Assembly (NCBI RefSeq): GCF_000372645.1
Contig: NZ_APMP01000004.1
Span: 1 to 64,000 of the forward strand
Length of the DNA stretch: 64,000 nucleotides
Reading direction: 5' to 3'
Source: Caulobacter vibrioides OR37
GTDB taxonomy: Bacteria; Pseudomonadota; Alphaproteobacteria; Caulobacterales; Caulobacteraceae
Shown piece by piece: positions 8,503-15,984 of this stretch. The notes beneath the pieces were generated by a model. It worked only from the letters and a program-made list of their open reading frames with translations. It made no database searches and was not told the origin of the DNA. Each line of letters begins with the position of its first letter. Position 1 is the stretch's first letter. The position numbers and the translations under genes are program-made.

Positions 8503-9780
8503 TCAGGCGTCGAAGCGCTCGGCGGCCAACACGGCCTTGGCCTCTTGCTCCGTGATCGCGATGCATTCAGCCGTCAACATGGCCAAGATCGCTTCCAGGC
8601 CAGAGTAGTCGTAGTCGGGATCGACCTGCTTCTGGGCCAGAAAGGCCTTCTGAAGTTCTTCCTTGCCCACGATCACGCCCTGGTAGCGCTCGCGCTTGTG
8701 GTCATAGCTTGTCCAGCGGATCGTCGGCGCGGGCCCCACATCGAGGTAGCACTCTATCGCGGCGGCCGTGCCGTTGATGTCGCCGACATGCTCGCCGGAA
8801 GGCCCCAGGGTCCGGAACGCCTTGAAGCGCTCGAGATCGGGCAGCTTGACGATGCGCATGTTCGGCGGCGCGTTCAGGCGCGACGATCGCTCCCAGTTGA
8901 ACACGCCTTCGTTGTCGTTGTCGAAGACGACCACGATGTTGTTCTGGATCTTGATGCTGATCAGGCCACGGATGAAATTGTAGAGATTGCCGGTGCCGGA
9001 GAACGGGTAGCCCTCCTGCATGTCGACGAAATCGAAGAAGTCGGCCAAGTCCGGATAGAGCAGGTTCAGGCCGTGCCTGAGGATGTTCACGTCGGATGAC
9101 CCCTCGGTCACCACCAGGAACCGGCGGCTTTGCTTCAAGGGGGCGTCAAACGACGCGCGCGGCGCCCAGCCCCCTTCGGCGACATCGGCGAACTGCCACG
9201 TCACGGGTAGTTGCTGAGCCGTCGGGTTGGCGGCTAGCAGCCGGATGATCGTGTAGGGCGTCAAGCCGTCGATATCGCTGTCTCGACGGCTTTGAGAGAA
9301 CATCCGACCGGCGCCATCAGGCCCCGCGATCGGCAGGACATGGTCGAAAAAGAACTCGGTGAACTCTTCCGAACCCTTATCGGGCGCGAAGGCCGCCGTG
9401 CTGAAGTCCGCTGTCGAGAGCATCGCCGTCAGCTCGTCGAACGTGAAGTCGTGGCGACAGGACACCATTTCGCCCAGCGCCTCGAACTCGTCGCGACAGA
9501 AGGCGTCCGTATGGCCTAGGAGAAGCAGGCGTCGGGCCACGACGCTCAGCGGGGCCGAGTAGCCCTCCTGCATCTTCGTGATCAGCCGGTAGCTGAAGTC
9601 GTCCGAGGTCGTGACGAGCGGCAGGTGCGTGCGTTTCGGATCGTCCTCATCGGCCGCGTAGTAGTAGGGCACCTGGGTCAGGTCGCCTGGCCGGAACAGG
9701 GCGCTATGGTTTGTGAACCCCTCGTTCTTGCCCCAATCCAGGGTGATCCGGCCAAGGGTGAGGTGAATCATCGAGCCCAT
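8503..9780 (-). CDS. HEPN/Toprim-associated protein (predicted defence nuclease)
   Basis: The 425-aa protein starts at ATG 9780 (MGSMIHLTLGRITLDWGKNE), matching how I recall the HEPN/Toprim N-terminal domain family beginning; longer in-frame starts add Arg/Gly-rich sequence without family character. Residues 220-330 form the Toprim-like domain: FLVVTEGSSD with E226, then NNIVVVFDNDNEG with D287 and D289, the usual metal-binding Glu and DxD. Toprim domains catalyse phosphodiester chemistry; HEPN partners are usually RNases. It is predicted to act in the cytoplasm as a toxin or defence nuclease. The minus-strand neighbour upstream is an XRE regulator 74 bp away, a plausible partner or repressor. 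No strong ribosome-binding site is seen. Confidence 0.75.
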   Translation of the reverse strand: MGSMIHLTLGRITLDWGKNEGFTNHSALFRPGDLTQVPYYYAADEDDPKRTHLPLVTTSDDFSYRLITKMQEGYSAPLSVVARRLLLLGHTDAFCRDEFEALGEMVSCRHDFTFDELTAMLSTADFSTAAFAPDKGSEEFTEFFFDHVLPIAGPDGAGRMFSQSRRDSDIDGLTPYTIIRLLAANPTAQQLPVTWQFADVAEGGWAPRASFDAPLKQSRRFLVVTEGSSDVNILRHGLNLLYPDLADFFDFVDMQEGYPFSGTGNLYNFIRGLISIKIQNNIVVVFDNDNEGVFNWERSSRLNAPPNMRIVKLPDLERFKAFRTLGPSGEHVGDINGTAAAIECYLDVGPAPTIRWTSYDHKRERYQGVIVGKEELQKAFLAQKQVDPDYDYSGLEAILAMLTAECIAITEQEAKAVLAAERFDA

Positions 9781-9854
9781 GGCGTCATGGAGCGGCGCCT
9801 GGGCGGAGGGTTCAAGTCGCCCGTGAGCGTATTGGCGACGGTCATCGACCCGGA

Positions 9855-10286
9855 CTAGGCGGCGGCGTCCTCGCCCGCATCGTCCACCTCGGCCATCGCC
9901 CGGATCAGCCCCAGGATCTGACGGCGCGCAGGTCCGCGCAGGGTCGGCCATTGCTGGGCCAGTTCGAGGCCTTCCGACGACATCAGGAACGCCTGGACCA
10001 CGCGCGAGGCCCGCTGCCCCTCTTCGTTCAGCGCGCTGTCGGGAGTCACCGGGTCAGGCAAGCCGTCGAAGAACCAGCTCACCGACGTCGTCAGCACGTG
10101 GGCCAGGGCGTGAAGCTTCGAGGCGCTGATCCGATTGGCGCCGCGCTCGTACTTCTGCAGCTGCTGGAAGGTCAGGCCGACGGCGTCGGCGACGGCGGAC
10201 TGGCTGAGACCCATCGCCTTACGGCGCAGGCGCAGACGCGCGCCGACGTGCAGGTCGACATAGTGGGGCGATGGTTCGGATGTCAC
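9855..10286 (-). CDS. XRE-family transcriptional regulator
   Basis: The 143-aa protein uses GTG 10286, with GGAG seven bases upstream. Residues 10-65 are a Cro/CI-type helix-turn-helix (GARLRLRRKAMGLSQSAVAD, then FQQLQKYERGANRIS), followed by WFFDGLPDP, a form common among alphaproteobacterial XRE proteins. The C-terminus is helical with an acidic tail. The gene reads toward the HEPN/Toprim gene and could control it or the whole accessory segment. It sits between defence-type genes and the FadR-type regulator. Confidence 0.88.
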   Translation of the reverse strand: MTSEPSPHYVDLHVGARLRLRRKAMGLSQSAVADAVGLTFQQLQKYERGANRISASKLHALAHVLTTSVSWFFDGLPDPVTPDSALNEEGQRASRVVQAFLMSSEGLELAQQWPTLRGPARRQILGLIRAMAEVDDAGEDAAA

Positions 10287-10480
10287 GGCGACGCTCCGTA
10301 GTGGAAATCTGCTCGAAGGACAAATTGGGTTGAGCGGTGTTCGCGCGGTCTGGCCAGCAGCCGGCGGTCGCGCGGGGCTCGATTTCAGCCCAGACGCGAA
10401 AGGCTGGCCCGATTAAGTTGCAGCTGAAGCCCGTCCCGAGGACGGCTCGAAGCCATCAGGACAACGATCCGCCCGGCGGG

Positions 10481-11155
10481 TCAGCTCGACTCGCCGCTGG
10501 GCGGATTGCCGATCAGCTGCTCGCACAGGCGCTCGGCCAGGGCCGCATCGCCCTCGGCGATCGCCTGGCCAAGCCCGCGATGCAGGGCGACGTCTTCGAG
10601 CTGGCTTTCGGGCGACTGCTTTTCCATCTGCCAGATCCAGAACCGGGTCGCCACGTTCTGCAGCGCGATCACGAACCGCGCCAGGGTCGGGTTCTGGGCG
10701 GCGACGGCGACGGCGCGGTGGAAGGCCAGGTCCATGGCCAGCATGGCGCGAAAGTCCCCCGCCGCGATCGCCGCCTCGGCGCCGTCGAACGCGTCGACGA
10801 TGGCCAGGATGTCGGCGGGACGGCGATTGCGCGCCGCCAGGGCGGCCGTCCGGCCTTCCAGCATGCGCCGGACCTGGAAGGCGTGCTCGATCTCGGCGAC
10901 GTCGAGCGGGGCGACGATGGTGCCGACGCGCGGCCGGCGCACGACCAGGCCCTCGATGGCGAGGCGGCCGAGCGCGTCGCGGATCCCCGCCACCCCGCCG
11001 GCATAGCGCGCGGCCAGGGCCTTCTCCTCCAGGACCTGCATGGGCGGCAGGTCACCCAGGATGATGTCCTGCAGGAGGAGGTCGTAGAGCCGGGTCTTCT
11101 GGAGACCGGGCGACCAGGCGCCGTGCGGCGCGACGCTATTGAGGGGCCCCTTCAT
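10481..11155 (-). CDS. GntR/FadR-type transcriptional regulator (FCD domain)
   Basis: The 224-aa protein has a winged helix at residues 20-85 (LYDLLLQDIILGDLPP, then IRDALGRLAIEGLVVRRPRVGT) and a C-terminal all-helical FCD ligand domain with AMDLAFHRAVAVAA and its metal-binding His. FCD regulators sense carboxylic acids or sugars and are often local repressors. It is divergent from ribD across 144 bp, so control of the riboflavin operon is possible, though the effector cannot be read from sequence. The helix-turn-helix loop contains YAGGVAGI where the usual motif has a Ser/Thr-Pro-VR pattern. Confidence 0.85.
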   Translation of the reverse strand: MKGPLNSVAPHGAWSPGLQKTRLYDLLLQDIILGDLPPMQVLEEKALAARYAGGVAGIRDALGRLAIEGLVVRRPRVGTIVAPLDVAEIEHAFQVRRMLEGRTAALAARNRRPADILAIVDAFDGAEAAIAAGDFRAMLAMDLAFHRAVAVAAQNPTLARFVIALQNVATRFWIWQMEKQSPESQLEDVALHRGLGQAIAEGDAALAERLCEQLIGNPPSGESS

Positions 11156-11299
11156 GGGCGGGGCGCGATCGACGACTTCATGGCCAAGTTCCTAGGGACA
11201 AAACGCGGCGGCGTCATTTGTGATGGGCTCTAAAATGTAAGGTTTTCAATCGGCGACGAGCGCTTGGCCCGGCGCCACGCGACGCCCTAAGTCGCCGCC

Positions 11300-12298
11300 A
11301 TGTCGTTGTCCCTCCCCTTCCCCGGTGCCGTCGCCGCCGCCTTCGACCAGGCCCTCCTGGCCGGCGCGGCCCTGGCCGGCGCCACCGCGCCCAATCCGCC
11401 CGTCGGGTGCGCCGCGCTGGCCGCCGATGGCGAGATCCTGGCGGTCGGGGCCCATCACGGCGCGGGCCTGGCCCACGCCGAGGCCGCCGTGCTGGACGTG
11501 TGCCGCCAGGCCGGCCGCCTGGACGCGATCGCGGCGCTGGTGGTCACGCTGGAGCCCTGCAACCACCAGGGCCGCACCCCGCCCTGCGTCGCGGCGATCC
11601 TGGCCAGCCCGGTTCGCGCGGTGTGGATCGGCGCGCGCGACCCCAACCCCGCTGTCGCCGGCGGCGGCGCCCAGGCGCTGGGCGATGCTGGCCTCATCAT
11701 CGGCTTCGCAGCCGACCTTCCCCATCCCGACGCATCGGCCCTGGCCCGGCGCTGCGCCCGACTGATCGCCCCGTTTTCCCGCCGGGTGCGAACCGGACGC
11801 CCCTGGGTAACGGTCAAGCAGGCGCTGCGCGCCGACGGCGCGATGATCCCGCCGGCCGGGTCCAAGACCTTCACCAGCGAGGCCTCGCTGGATCTAGCGC
11901 ACAGCCTGCGCCGCCGGGCCGACGCGATCGTCACGGGCTCGGGCACGATCCTGGCCGACAATCCCTGGTTCACCGTCCGGCGGGTGGCCGACCCCCGCAC
12001 GACCCGGCGCCGCCTGGCCATTCTCGATCGGCGCGGCCGGGTGCCGGCGTCCTATCTCGTCCAGGCCCGCGAACGGGGCCTTGTCCCATCGGTCCACCCC
12101 GACTGGCCGGGCCTGCTGACCGAGCTGGCTGCAGACGGCGCGCTGGAGGTGCTGGTCGAGGCCGGCCCGACCCTGAGCGGCGCGGTGCTGGCCAGCGGCC
12201 TCTGGGACGAACACGTGCTGATCCGGGCCGCTGACCCGAGCGGCGGCGTGGATCGGGTCGAGACCCTGCTGGCCCAAGACCTGGAGATCGCCGCCTGA
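11300..12298 (+). CDS. ribD: Bifunctional riboflavin deaminase/reductase RibD
   Basis: The 332-aa protein makes the second and third steps of riboflavin synthesis, deaminating the pyrimidine and reducing its ribosyl side chain. The N-terminal zinc deaminase shows HAE (H59, E61) and EPCNHQGRTPPC (C87, C96). The C-terminal reductase begins near residue 155 (RPWVTVKQALRADGAM) and has TGSGTILADNP and LVEAGPTLSG. It is somewhat shorter than the usual 360-370 aa. It opens a four-gene operon, and its stop overlaps the ribE start by one base. I looked for an FMN riboswitch in the 144 bp upstream and saw none. Confidence 0.95.
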   Translation: MSLSLPFPGAVAAAFDQALLAGAALAGATAPNPPVGCAALAADGEILAVGAHHGAGLAHAEAAVLDVCRQAGRLDAIAALVVTLEPCNHQGRTPPCVAAILASPVRAVWIGARDPNPAVAGGGAQALGDAGLIIGFAADLPHPDASALARRCARLIAPFSRRVRTGRPWVTVKQALRADGAMIPPAGSKTFTSEASLDLAHSLRRRADAIVTGSGTILADNPWFTVRRVADPRTTRRRLAILDRRGRVPASYLVQARERGLVPSVHPDWPGLLTELAADGALEVLVEAGPTLSGAVLASGLWDEHVLIRAADPSGGVDRVETLLAQDLEIAA

Positions 12299-12924
12299 TG
12301 TTTTCCGGAATCATCGAAACCGTCGGCGAGACCCGCTGGGTGCGGCCCGAGGCCGACGGCGCCTTGCGGATCGGCCTCGCCACCGGCTTTGCCGATCTCG
12401 ACCTTGGCGAAAGCGTCGCGGTCAATGGCGTCTGCCTGACCGTGACCGACCGGGACGCCAGCGGTGAGGCGAGCTTCTTCCTGAGCGCCGAAACCCTTTC
12501 GCGCAGCACCTTCCCGCACCTGAGCGTCGGGGCCGCCGTCAATCTCGAGCGGGCCTTGCGGCTTTCGATGCGGCTGTCGGGCCATCTGGTGCAGGGCCAT
12601 GTCGACGGCCTGGCGCGGATCGTGGCCATCACCGGCGGCGACGACGACCGGCGCATGCGCCTTGCCCTGCCCGGCGCGCTTTGGCCCTACTGCGTCGAGA
12701 AGGGCTCGATCGCGCTGAACGGCGTTAGCATGACCCTGACCGATGTCGCCGCGGCCGAGCCCGGCGCCCCCTTCACCGTCGGTGTGGCGCTCATTCCCCA
12801 CACCTGGACCCACACCACCCTGCAGCACGCGCGCCTCGGCGATCTCGTCAATGTCGAAGTCGACGTGCTGGCCAAATATGCGGAGCGGCTATGTCACGCC
12901 TATCTGAAGCGCTCGAACGCCTGA
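12298..12924 (+). CDS. ribE: Riboflavin synthase, alpha subunit
   Basis: The 208-aa protein begins MFSGIIETVG, the hallmark of riboflavin synthase. It shows the expected internal duplication of two barrel domains: SVAVNGVCLTVTD in the first half and GSIALNGVSMTLTD in the second. It converts two lumazines to riboflavin plus a pyrimidine that is recycled. The start overlaps the ribD stop (TGATG), and the end overlaps ribBA by 34 bp, so translation is coupled. Length is normal for the family. Confidence 0.95.
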   Translation: MFSGIIETVGETRWVRPEADGALRIGLATGFADLDLGESVAVNGVCLTVTDRDASGEASFFLSAETLSRSTFPHLSVGAAVNLERALRLSMRLSGHLVQGHVDGLARIVAITGGDDDRRMRLALPGALWPYCVEKGSIALNGVSMTLTDVAAAEPGAPFTVGVALIPHTWTHTTLQHARLGDLVNVEVDVLAKYAERLCHAYLKRSNA

Positions 12925-14069
12925 AGGCGGGCGGCATGATCATCGTGGTCGACGACATCGACCGGGAGAACGAAGGCGACCTGGTCATGGCCGCCGAGCA
13001 TGTCGACGCCGCCGCCATCGCCTTCATGGCCAAGGAAGGCAGCGGCCTCATCTGCCTGTCGCTGGAGGCCCAGGCCGTCGAGCGGCTGAACCTGGCGCCG
13101 ATGGTCGCCGACAACCGCACCCGGCGCGGCACGGCCTTCACCGTGTCGATCGAGGCGGCGGTCGGCATCGACACCGGCATCTCGGCCCACGACCGGGCCA
13201 TGACCATCGCGGCGGCCACGGCGCCGGACGCGACGGCCGCCGACCTGGTCTCGCCGGGACATGTCTTCCCGCTGCGCGCGGCCCCCGGCGGCGTCCTGGT
13301 CCGGCGCGGCCACACCGAGGCCTCGATCGACCTGGTGACGCTGGCCGGCCTGCGCCCGGCGGCGGTGATCTGCGAGATCATGAACCCCGACGGGGCGATG
13401 GCGCGAGGGCCCTCGCTCGACGCCTTCGCCGCCCGTCATGGCCTGCCGGTGGTCTCGATCGCCGAGCTGGTGGAACACCGGCGCGCGGTGACCGAGGTGG
13501 CGCGCGCCAACCTGCCCACCGAACACGGGACCTTCGAGGTCGTGGCGTTCCGCACGCAGGACGCCGAGCATCTGGCCCTGATCGCCGCCCCCCGTGATGG
13601 CGCCGCGCCGCTAGTGCGGGTCCATTCCGAGTGCCTGACCGGCGACGCCCTGGGCTCGCGGCGTTGCGATTGCGGCGAGCAGTTGCGGGCGTCGCTGGAC
13701 CGGATCGGACAGGATGGCGGCGTGCTGGTCTATGTCGGCGGCCATGAAGGTCGCGGCCTGGGCCTGGCCAACAAGATCGCCGCCTACGCCCTGCAGGACC
13801 AGGGGCTGGACACGGTGTCGGCCAACCACGCCTTGGGCTTCGTGGACGACGCCCGCGACTATGGGGCCGCCGGCCAGATTCTGCAGGCCCTGGGCGTGGG
13901 GCGTGTCCGGCTGATGACCAACAACCCGCGCAAGGTCGAGGCGATGACCGCTGCTGGCCTGGAGGTCGTCGAGCGCGTGCCGGTCCTGGTCCGGCAGACC
14001 GACGACAACGCCGCCTATCTCACCACCAAGCGCGACCGCTTGGGCCACGACCTTGGCCACGCCGCCTGA
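12891..14069 (+). CDS. ribBA: DHBP synthase / GTP cyclohydrolase II fusion RibBA
   Basis: The 392-aa protein joins the two entry enzymes of the pathway. Residues 1-200 are 3,4-dihydroxy-2-butanone-4-phosphate synthase (VVDDIDRENEGDLV, RRGHTEASIDL). Residues 205-390 are GTP cyclohydrolase II, with HSECLTGD and CDCGEQL supplying the zinc cysteines, and then VSANHALGF. The loop usually written RQEGRGIGL reads GGHEGRGLGL here, a small departure near the active site. In many alphaproteobacteria the cyclohydrolase half of such fusions is degenerate; here the visible key cysteines are kept. The gene overlaps ribE by 34 bp, and ribH follows after 10 bp. Confidence 0.93.
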   Translation: MSRLSEALERLKAGGMIIVVDDIDRENEGDLVMAAEHVDAAAIAFMAKEGSGLICLSLEAQAVERLNLAPMVADNRTRRGTAFTVSIEAAVGIDTGISAHDRAMTIAAATAPDATAADLVSPGHVFPLRAAPGGVLVRRGHTEASIDLVTLAGLRPAAVICEIMNPDGAMARGPSLDAFAARHGLPVVSIAELVEHRRAVTEVARANLPTEHGTFEVVAFRTQDAEHLALIAAPRDGAAPLVRVHSECLTGDALGSRRCDCGEQLRASLDRIGQDGGVLVYVGGHEGRGLGLANKIAAYALQDQGLDTVSANHALGFVDDARDYGAAGQILQALGVGRVRLMTNNPRKVEAMTAAGLEVVERVPVLVRQTDDNAAYLTTKRDRLGHDLGHAA

Positions 14070-14079
14070 AAGGCCCCCT

Positions 14080-14535
14080 ATGTCAACCGACCTTCCCCGC
14101 ATCGCCCTGGTCGTCAGCCGCTTCAATCGCGAGATCGTCGATGGCCTGATGGAGGGCGCCCGCGCGGTCCTCGACGCCGAGGGCGTCGTGCTGCCCCCCG
14201 AGGCCATCGTCGAAGCGCCTGGCGCCTATGAACTCCCGCTGATCGCCCAGACCCTGGCCCAAACCGGACGGTTCGACGGGGTGATCTGTCTGGGCTGCGT
14301 CATCAAGGGTGACACCGCCCACTTCGAATACATCAGCCAGGCCGTCGCCCATGGCCTGATGACGGCGGGGCTGAACGCCCAGCGCCCGATCACCTTCGGC
14401 GTCCTGACCACCTATGACGAGGAACAGGCCCAGGCGCGCAGCCGTGAGGATGAGGAGAACAAGGGCCGTGAAGCCGCCAAGGCCTGCCTGGACGCCTGTC
14501 GGGCCTTGAAGGCGATCACCCAGCAGGCCGCCTGA
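14080..14535 (+). CDS. ribH: 6,7-dimethyl-8-ribityllumazine synthase
   Basis: The 151-aa protein starts at ATG 14080 (MSTDLPRIALVVSRFN), the normal start region; an upstream in-frame start at 14053 lies inside ribBA. The motifs EAPGAYELP and CVIKGDTAHFEYIS carry the active-site residues, including the catalytic His. It makes lumazine for riboflavin synthase and assembles as pentamers or icosahedra. It closes the operon, so all enzymes from GTP to riboflavin except the phosphatase step are present. No nusB follows, unlike the common core-genome arrangement. Confidence 0.95.
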   Translation: MSTDLPRIALVVSRFNREIVDGLMEGARAVLDAEGVVLPPEAIVEAPGAYELPLIAQTLAQTGRFDGVICLGCVIKGDTAHFEYISQAVAHGLMTAGLNAQRPITFGVLTTYDEEQAQARSREDEENKGREAAKACLDACRALKAITQQAA

Positions 14536-14676
14536 TCTCCGCCTCGGACGCTGGCGCACGTCAGACAGCGCTCGATAAGACGCCCTTGACCACGCGCCGA
14601 AGGTCTGGCCGCCGCAGGGATGGTCCCTCGCCTGCCCTGCGGCCTTGATGGAGACGCTGACCCGGCGACACGAAAA

Positions 14677-14700
14677 CGGCCGATCCCGAAGGATCGGCCG
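14677..14700. repeat. Second copy of the CGGCCGATCC-CGAA hairpin
   Basis: The 10-bp arms and CGAA loop are identical to the core of 1994-2019. It lies 3' of the DUF3768 gene, just as the first copy lies 3' of the parB-like gene. Confidence 0.8.
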
Positions 14701-14727
14701 CACGGGCAATTGCGTCGCCGACACCAG

Positions 14728-14753
14728 CCCCCGCCGCCCGAGGGCGGCGGGGG
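14728..14753. terminator. Strong GC hairpin between ribH and DUF3768
   Basis: CCCCCGCCGCC and GGCGGCGGGGG form a perfect 11-bp stem around CGAG, 9 bases from the DUF3768 stop. It could terminate both converging transcripts, but no T run is present. Confidence 0.5.
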
Positions 14754-14762
14754 CCTTCAGCG

Positions 14763-15095
14763 TCAGTATTCCTCGGCCAACATCAGGGTCAGGATGCGCT
14801 TGGTGACGGCGGGGTCGGCCGGGTCCGGCGATCCCTTGTCCAGGTCGAGGTCGTAGTAGTCGATCTTCCAGAGGAGCTTGGCGCTGGCGATCTCGAAGGC
14901 GCCGAAGTCGCGTTCGCCGTGCGGGTCGTTGTCTTCGGAGAAGTCCGAGAACGCGGTCACGGCCGCGAAGGCCTTGAGCCTGTCGGCCTCGGGCAGCGCC
15001 CAGACGCCCTGGGTCATCACCCAGCCCGCGCCGGGCTCGGCGCGGCAGGCGTCGTTCAGGACCGCGATCGCGGCGGAATGGTCTTGCTCGGTCAT
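14763..15095 (-). CDS. DUF3768 domain protein
   Basis: The 110-aa protein starts at ATG 15095 (MTEQDHSAAIAVLND) with GAGGAG ten bases upstream. Motifs MTQGVWALPEADR, NDPHGERDFGAFE and KIDYYDLDL are the signature of DUF3768, a family I know from alphaproteobacterial plasmids and ICEs, often near DUF736, ArdC-like and ParB-like genes. Its function is unknown; an anti-restriction or host-interaction role is sometimes suspected because of its neighbours. The unusual point is that its leader and 3' hairpin match those of the unrelated parB-like gene. Confidence 0.85.
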   Translation of the reverse strand: MTEQDHSAAIAVLNDACRAEPGAGWVMTQGVWALPEADRLKAFAAVTAFSDFSEDNDPHGERDFGAFEIASAKLLWKIDYYDLDLDKGSPDPADPAVTKRILTLMLAEEY

Positions 15096-15302
15096 AGGAA
15101 TATTCTCCTCGGTGCTCGGGGTCAGGGCGCAAGGCGCGCCTGACCCCGACGCCCGTCGGCGAGACCGGGTGTGCAAGCAGAGGGGCGTCTTCGCGGGGAC
15201 CCGGCTGCAGGACGGCAAGGCCGTCCGAAGCTGGGCGGAAGACGATCCGGCGCGCGCCGAGGGCGGAGCCCTAAGCCCGCGCGCCCGCGTCAGCGGGCGC
15301 TC
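15096..15302 (-). promoter_or_regulatory. Structured 5' leader shared with the parB-like gene
   Basis: On the minus strand the order is a hairpin GCGCCCGC/GCGGGCGC, GGGCTTAGGGCTCCGCCC, CTTCCGCCCAGCTTCGG, CTGCAGCCGGGTCCCCGCG, CGCCCCTC, a long hairpin (CGGGGTCAGG at 15117-15126 with CCTGACCCCG at 15139-15148, extended by GCGC/GCGC inside the loop), and then the ribosome-binding site. The final hairpin differs in sequence from its counterpart at 4337-4355 but keeps pairing, which supports an RNA structure. Confidence 0.65.
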
Positions 15303-15540
15303 ATGACAATGAAGCCTGCACAGGAGCCCGCCCGAAGGGCGTGGCGGGAGGCGGCGTCGAGCGTCCGGCGGCAAGCCAAAGCTTGCCTGCAAGGTCGCGC
15401 CCGAGGGAGCGGCGAAAGCCGCGGGACCGAGCGTGACCGCCGGACGGTCTCGATCTTGGGGCAAAGCCTGGCGCGGAAGCGCCGGGCGGCGCCCGCCTGG
15501 CCGATGTCCACGCCCTATCGCTCAGCGAACAGCGTTAACC
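15303..15540 (+). ncRNA. Candidate structured RNA region
   Basis: No protein gene is seen. The + strand folds well by eye. A 10-bp outer stem pairs 15362-15371 with 15437-15446. A 7-bp hairpin GGCAAGC/GCTTGCC lies at 15370-15387, and GCGGC-GAAA-GCCGC, with a GNRA loop, at 15409-15422. Outside these, GGCGC-GGAA-GCGCC lies at 15470-15483. GNRA-type loops appear on the + strand only. I match it to no known RNA family, and transcription is not shown. It could instead be part of a replication or transfer origin. Confidence 0.35.
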
Positions 15541-15544
15541 AAGC

Positions 15545-15573
15545 TTGACAACGGGCAAGTTTTGTGGTAGTAT
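15545..15573 (+). promoter_or_regulatory. Sigma70-type promoter
   Basis: TTGACA, a 17-base spacer and TAGTAT form one of the few near-consensus housekeeping promoters visible in this GC-rich window. It reads toward the small gene at 15675. Confidence 0.6.
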
Positions 15574-15583
15574 AGAAGTAGGA

Positions 15584-15598
15584 TTGGAATTCTTCCAA
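15584..15598. promoter_or_regulatory. Palindromic operator-like site TTGGAA-TTC-TTCCAA
   Basis: A perfect inverted repeat with a 3-base centre sits 11 bases after the -10 box, near the expected transcription start, a position suited to repression. Confidence 0.45.
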
Positions 15599-15674
15599 CC
15601 CGTTTTCAGCGCCACTTAAAACCGACGACTGAGAAAGAAACAAAATGAACTGAAAGCAATAAGGTCTATATACA

Positions 15675-15881
15675 GTGATAAATCCATTTATTCAACGCAT
15701 TTTCCAATCCCGCCAAGCTCGCAACGGCGGGCTCGTTCGCCGCAATATCGGCTGGGTCAACTTCCTCGCGTCCATGGAGCAGCTCGAAGCCGAGGTGCGC
15801 CGTCGCGGCTTCCACATGTTCGTCGTCGGCGACCAGGTGCTCATCCTCTGTAACAGCGGCGGCCTCCAGGTCGTCTGCTAA
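15675..15881 (+). CDS. Small ICE-type conserved protein
   Basis: The 68-aa basic protein begins at GTG 15675 (INPFIQRIFQSRQARNGG) and ends RRRGFHMFVVGDQVLIL...QVVC. I recall short proteins with this RRRGFH...VIC ending from alphaproteobacterial symbiosis islands and ICEs, sometimes mislabelled as phosphoribosylanthranilate isomerase, which it cannot be at this size. The role is unknown. It follows the strong promoter and palindrome at 15545-15598. The upstream stretch is AT-rich compared with the surroundings. No ATG fits the start, so GTG is likely; the ribosome-binding site is weak. Confidence 0.6.
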   Translation: MINPFIQRIFQSRQARNGGLVRRNIGWVNFLASMEQLEAEVRRRGFHMFVVGDQVLILCNSGGLQVVC

Positions 15882-15984
15882 GGCGTCATCGGTGTCCTGG
15901 GCCTGGCCCGGGACACCACCACGCTTTGCCTGCGTGATCCTGCGGTGGCGCGAAAGGCTTCATCCCGAACCGCGCGAGGACGAT

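Noticed and set aside
11156..11299. FMN riboswitch before ribD
   Set aside because: The conserved riboswitch blocks are not visible in this 144-bp gap, and it is short for a full riboswitch plus expression platform.
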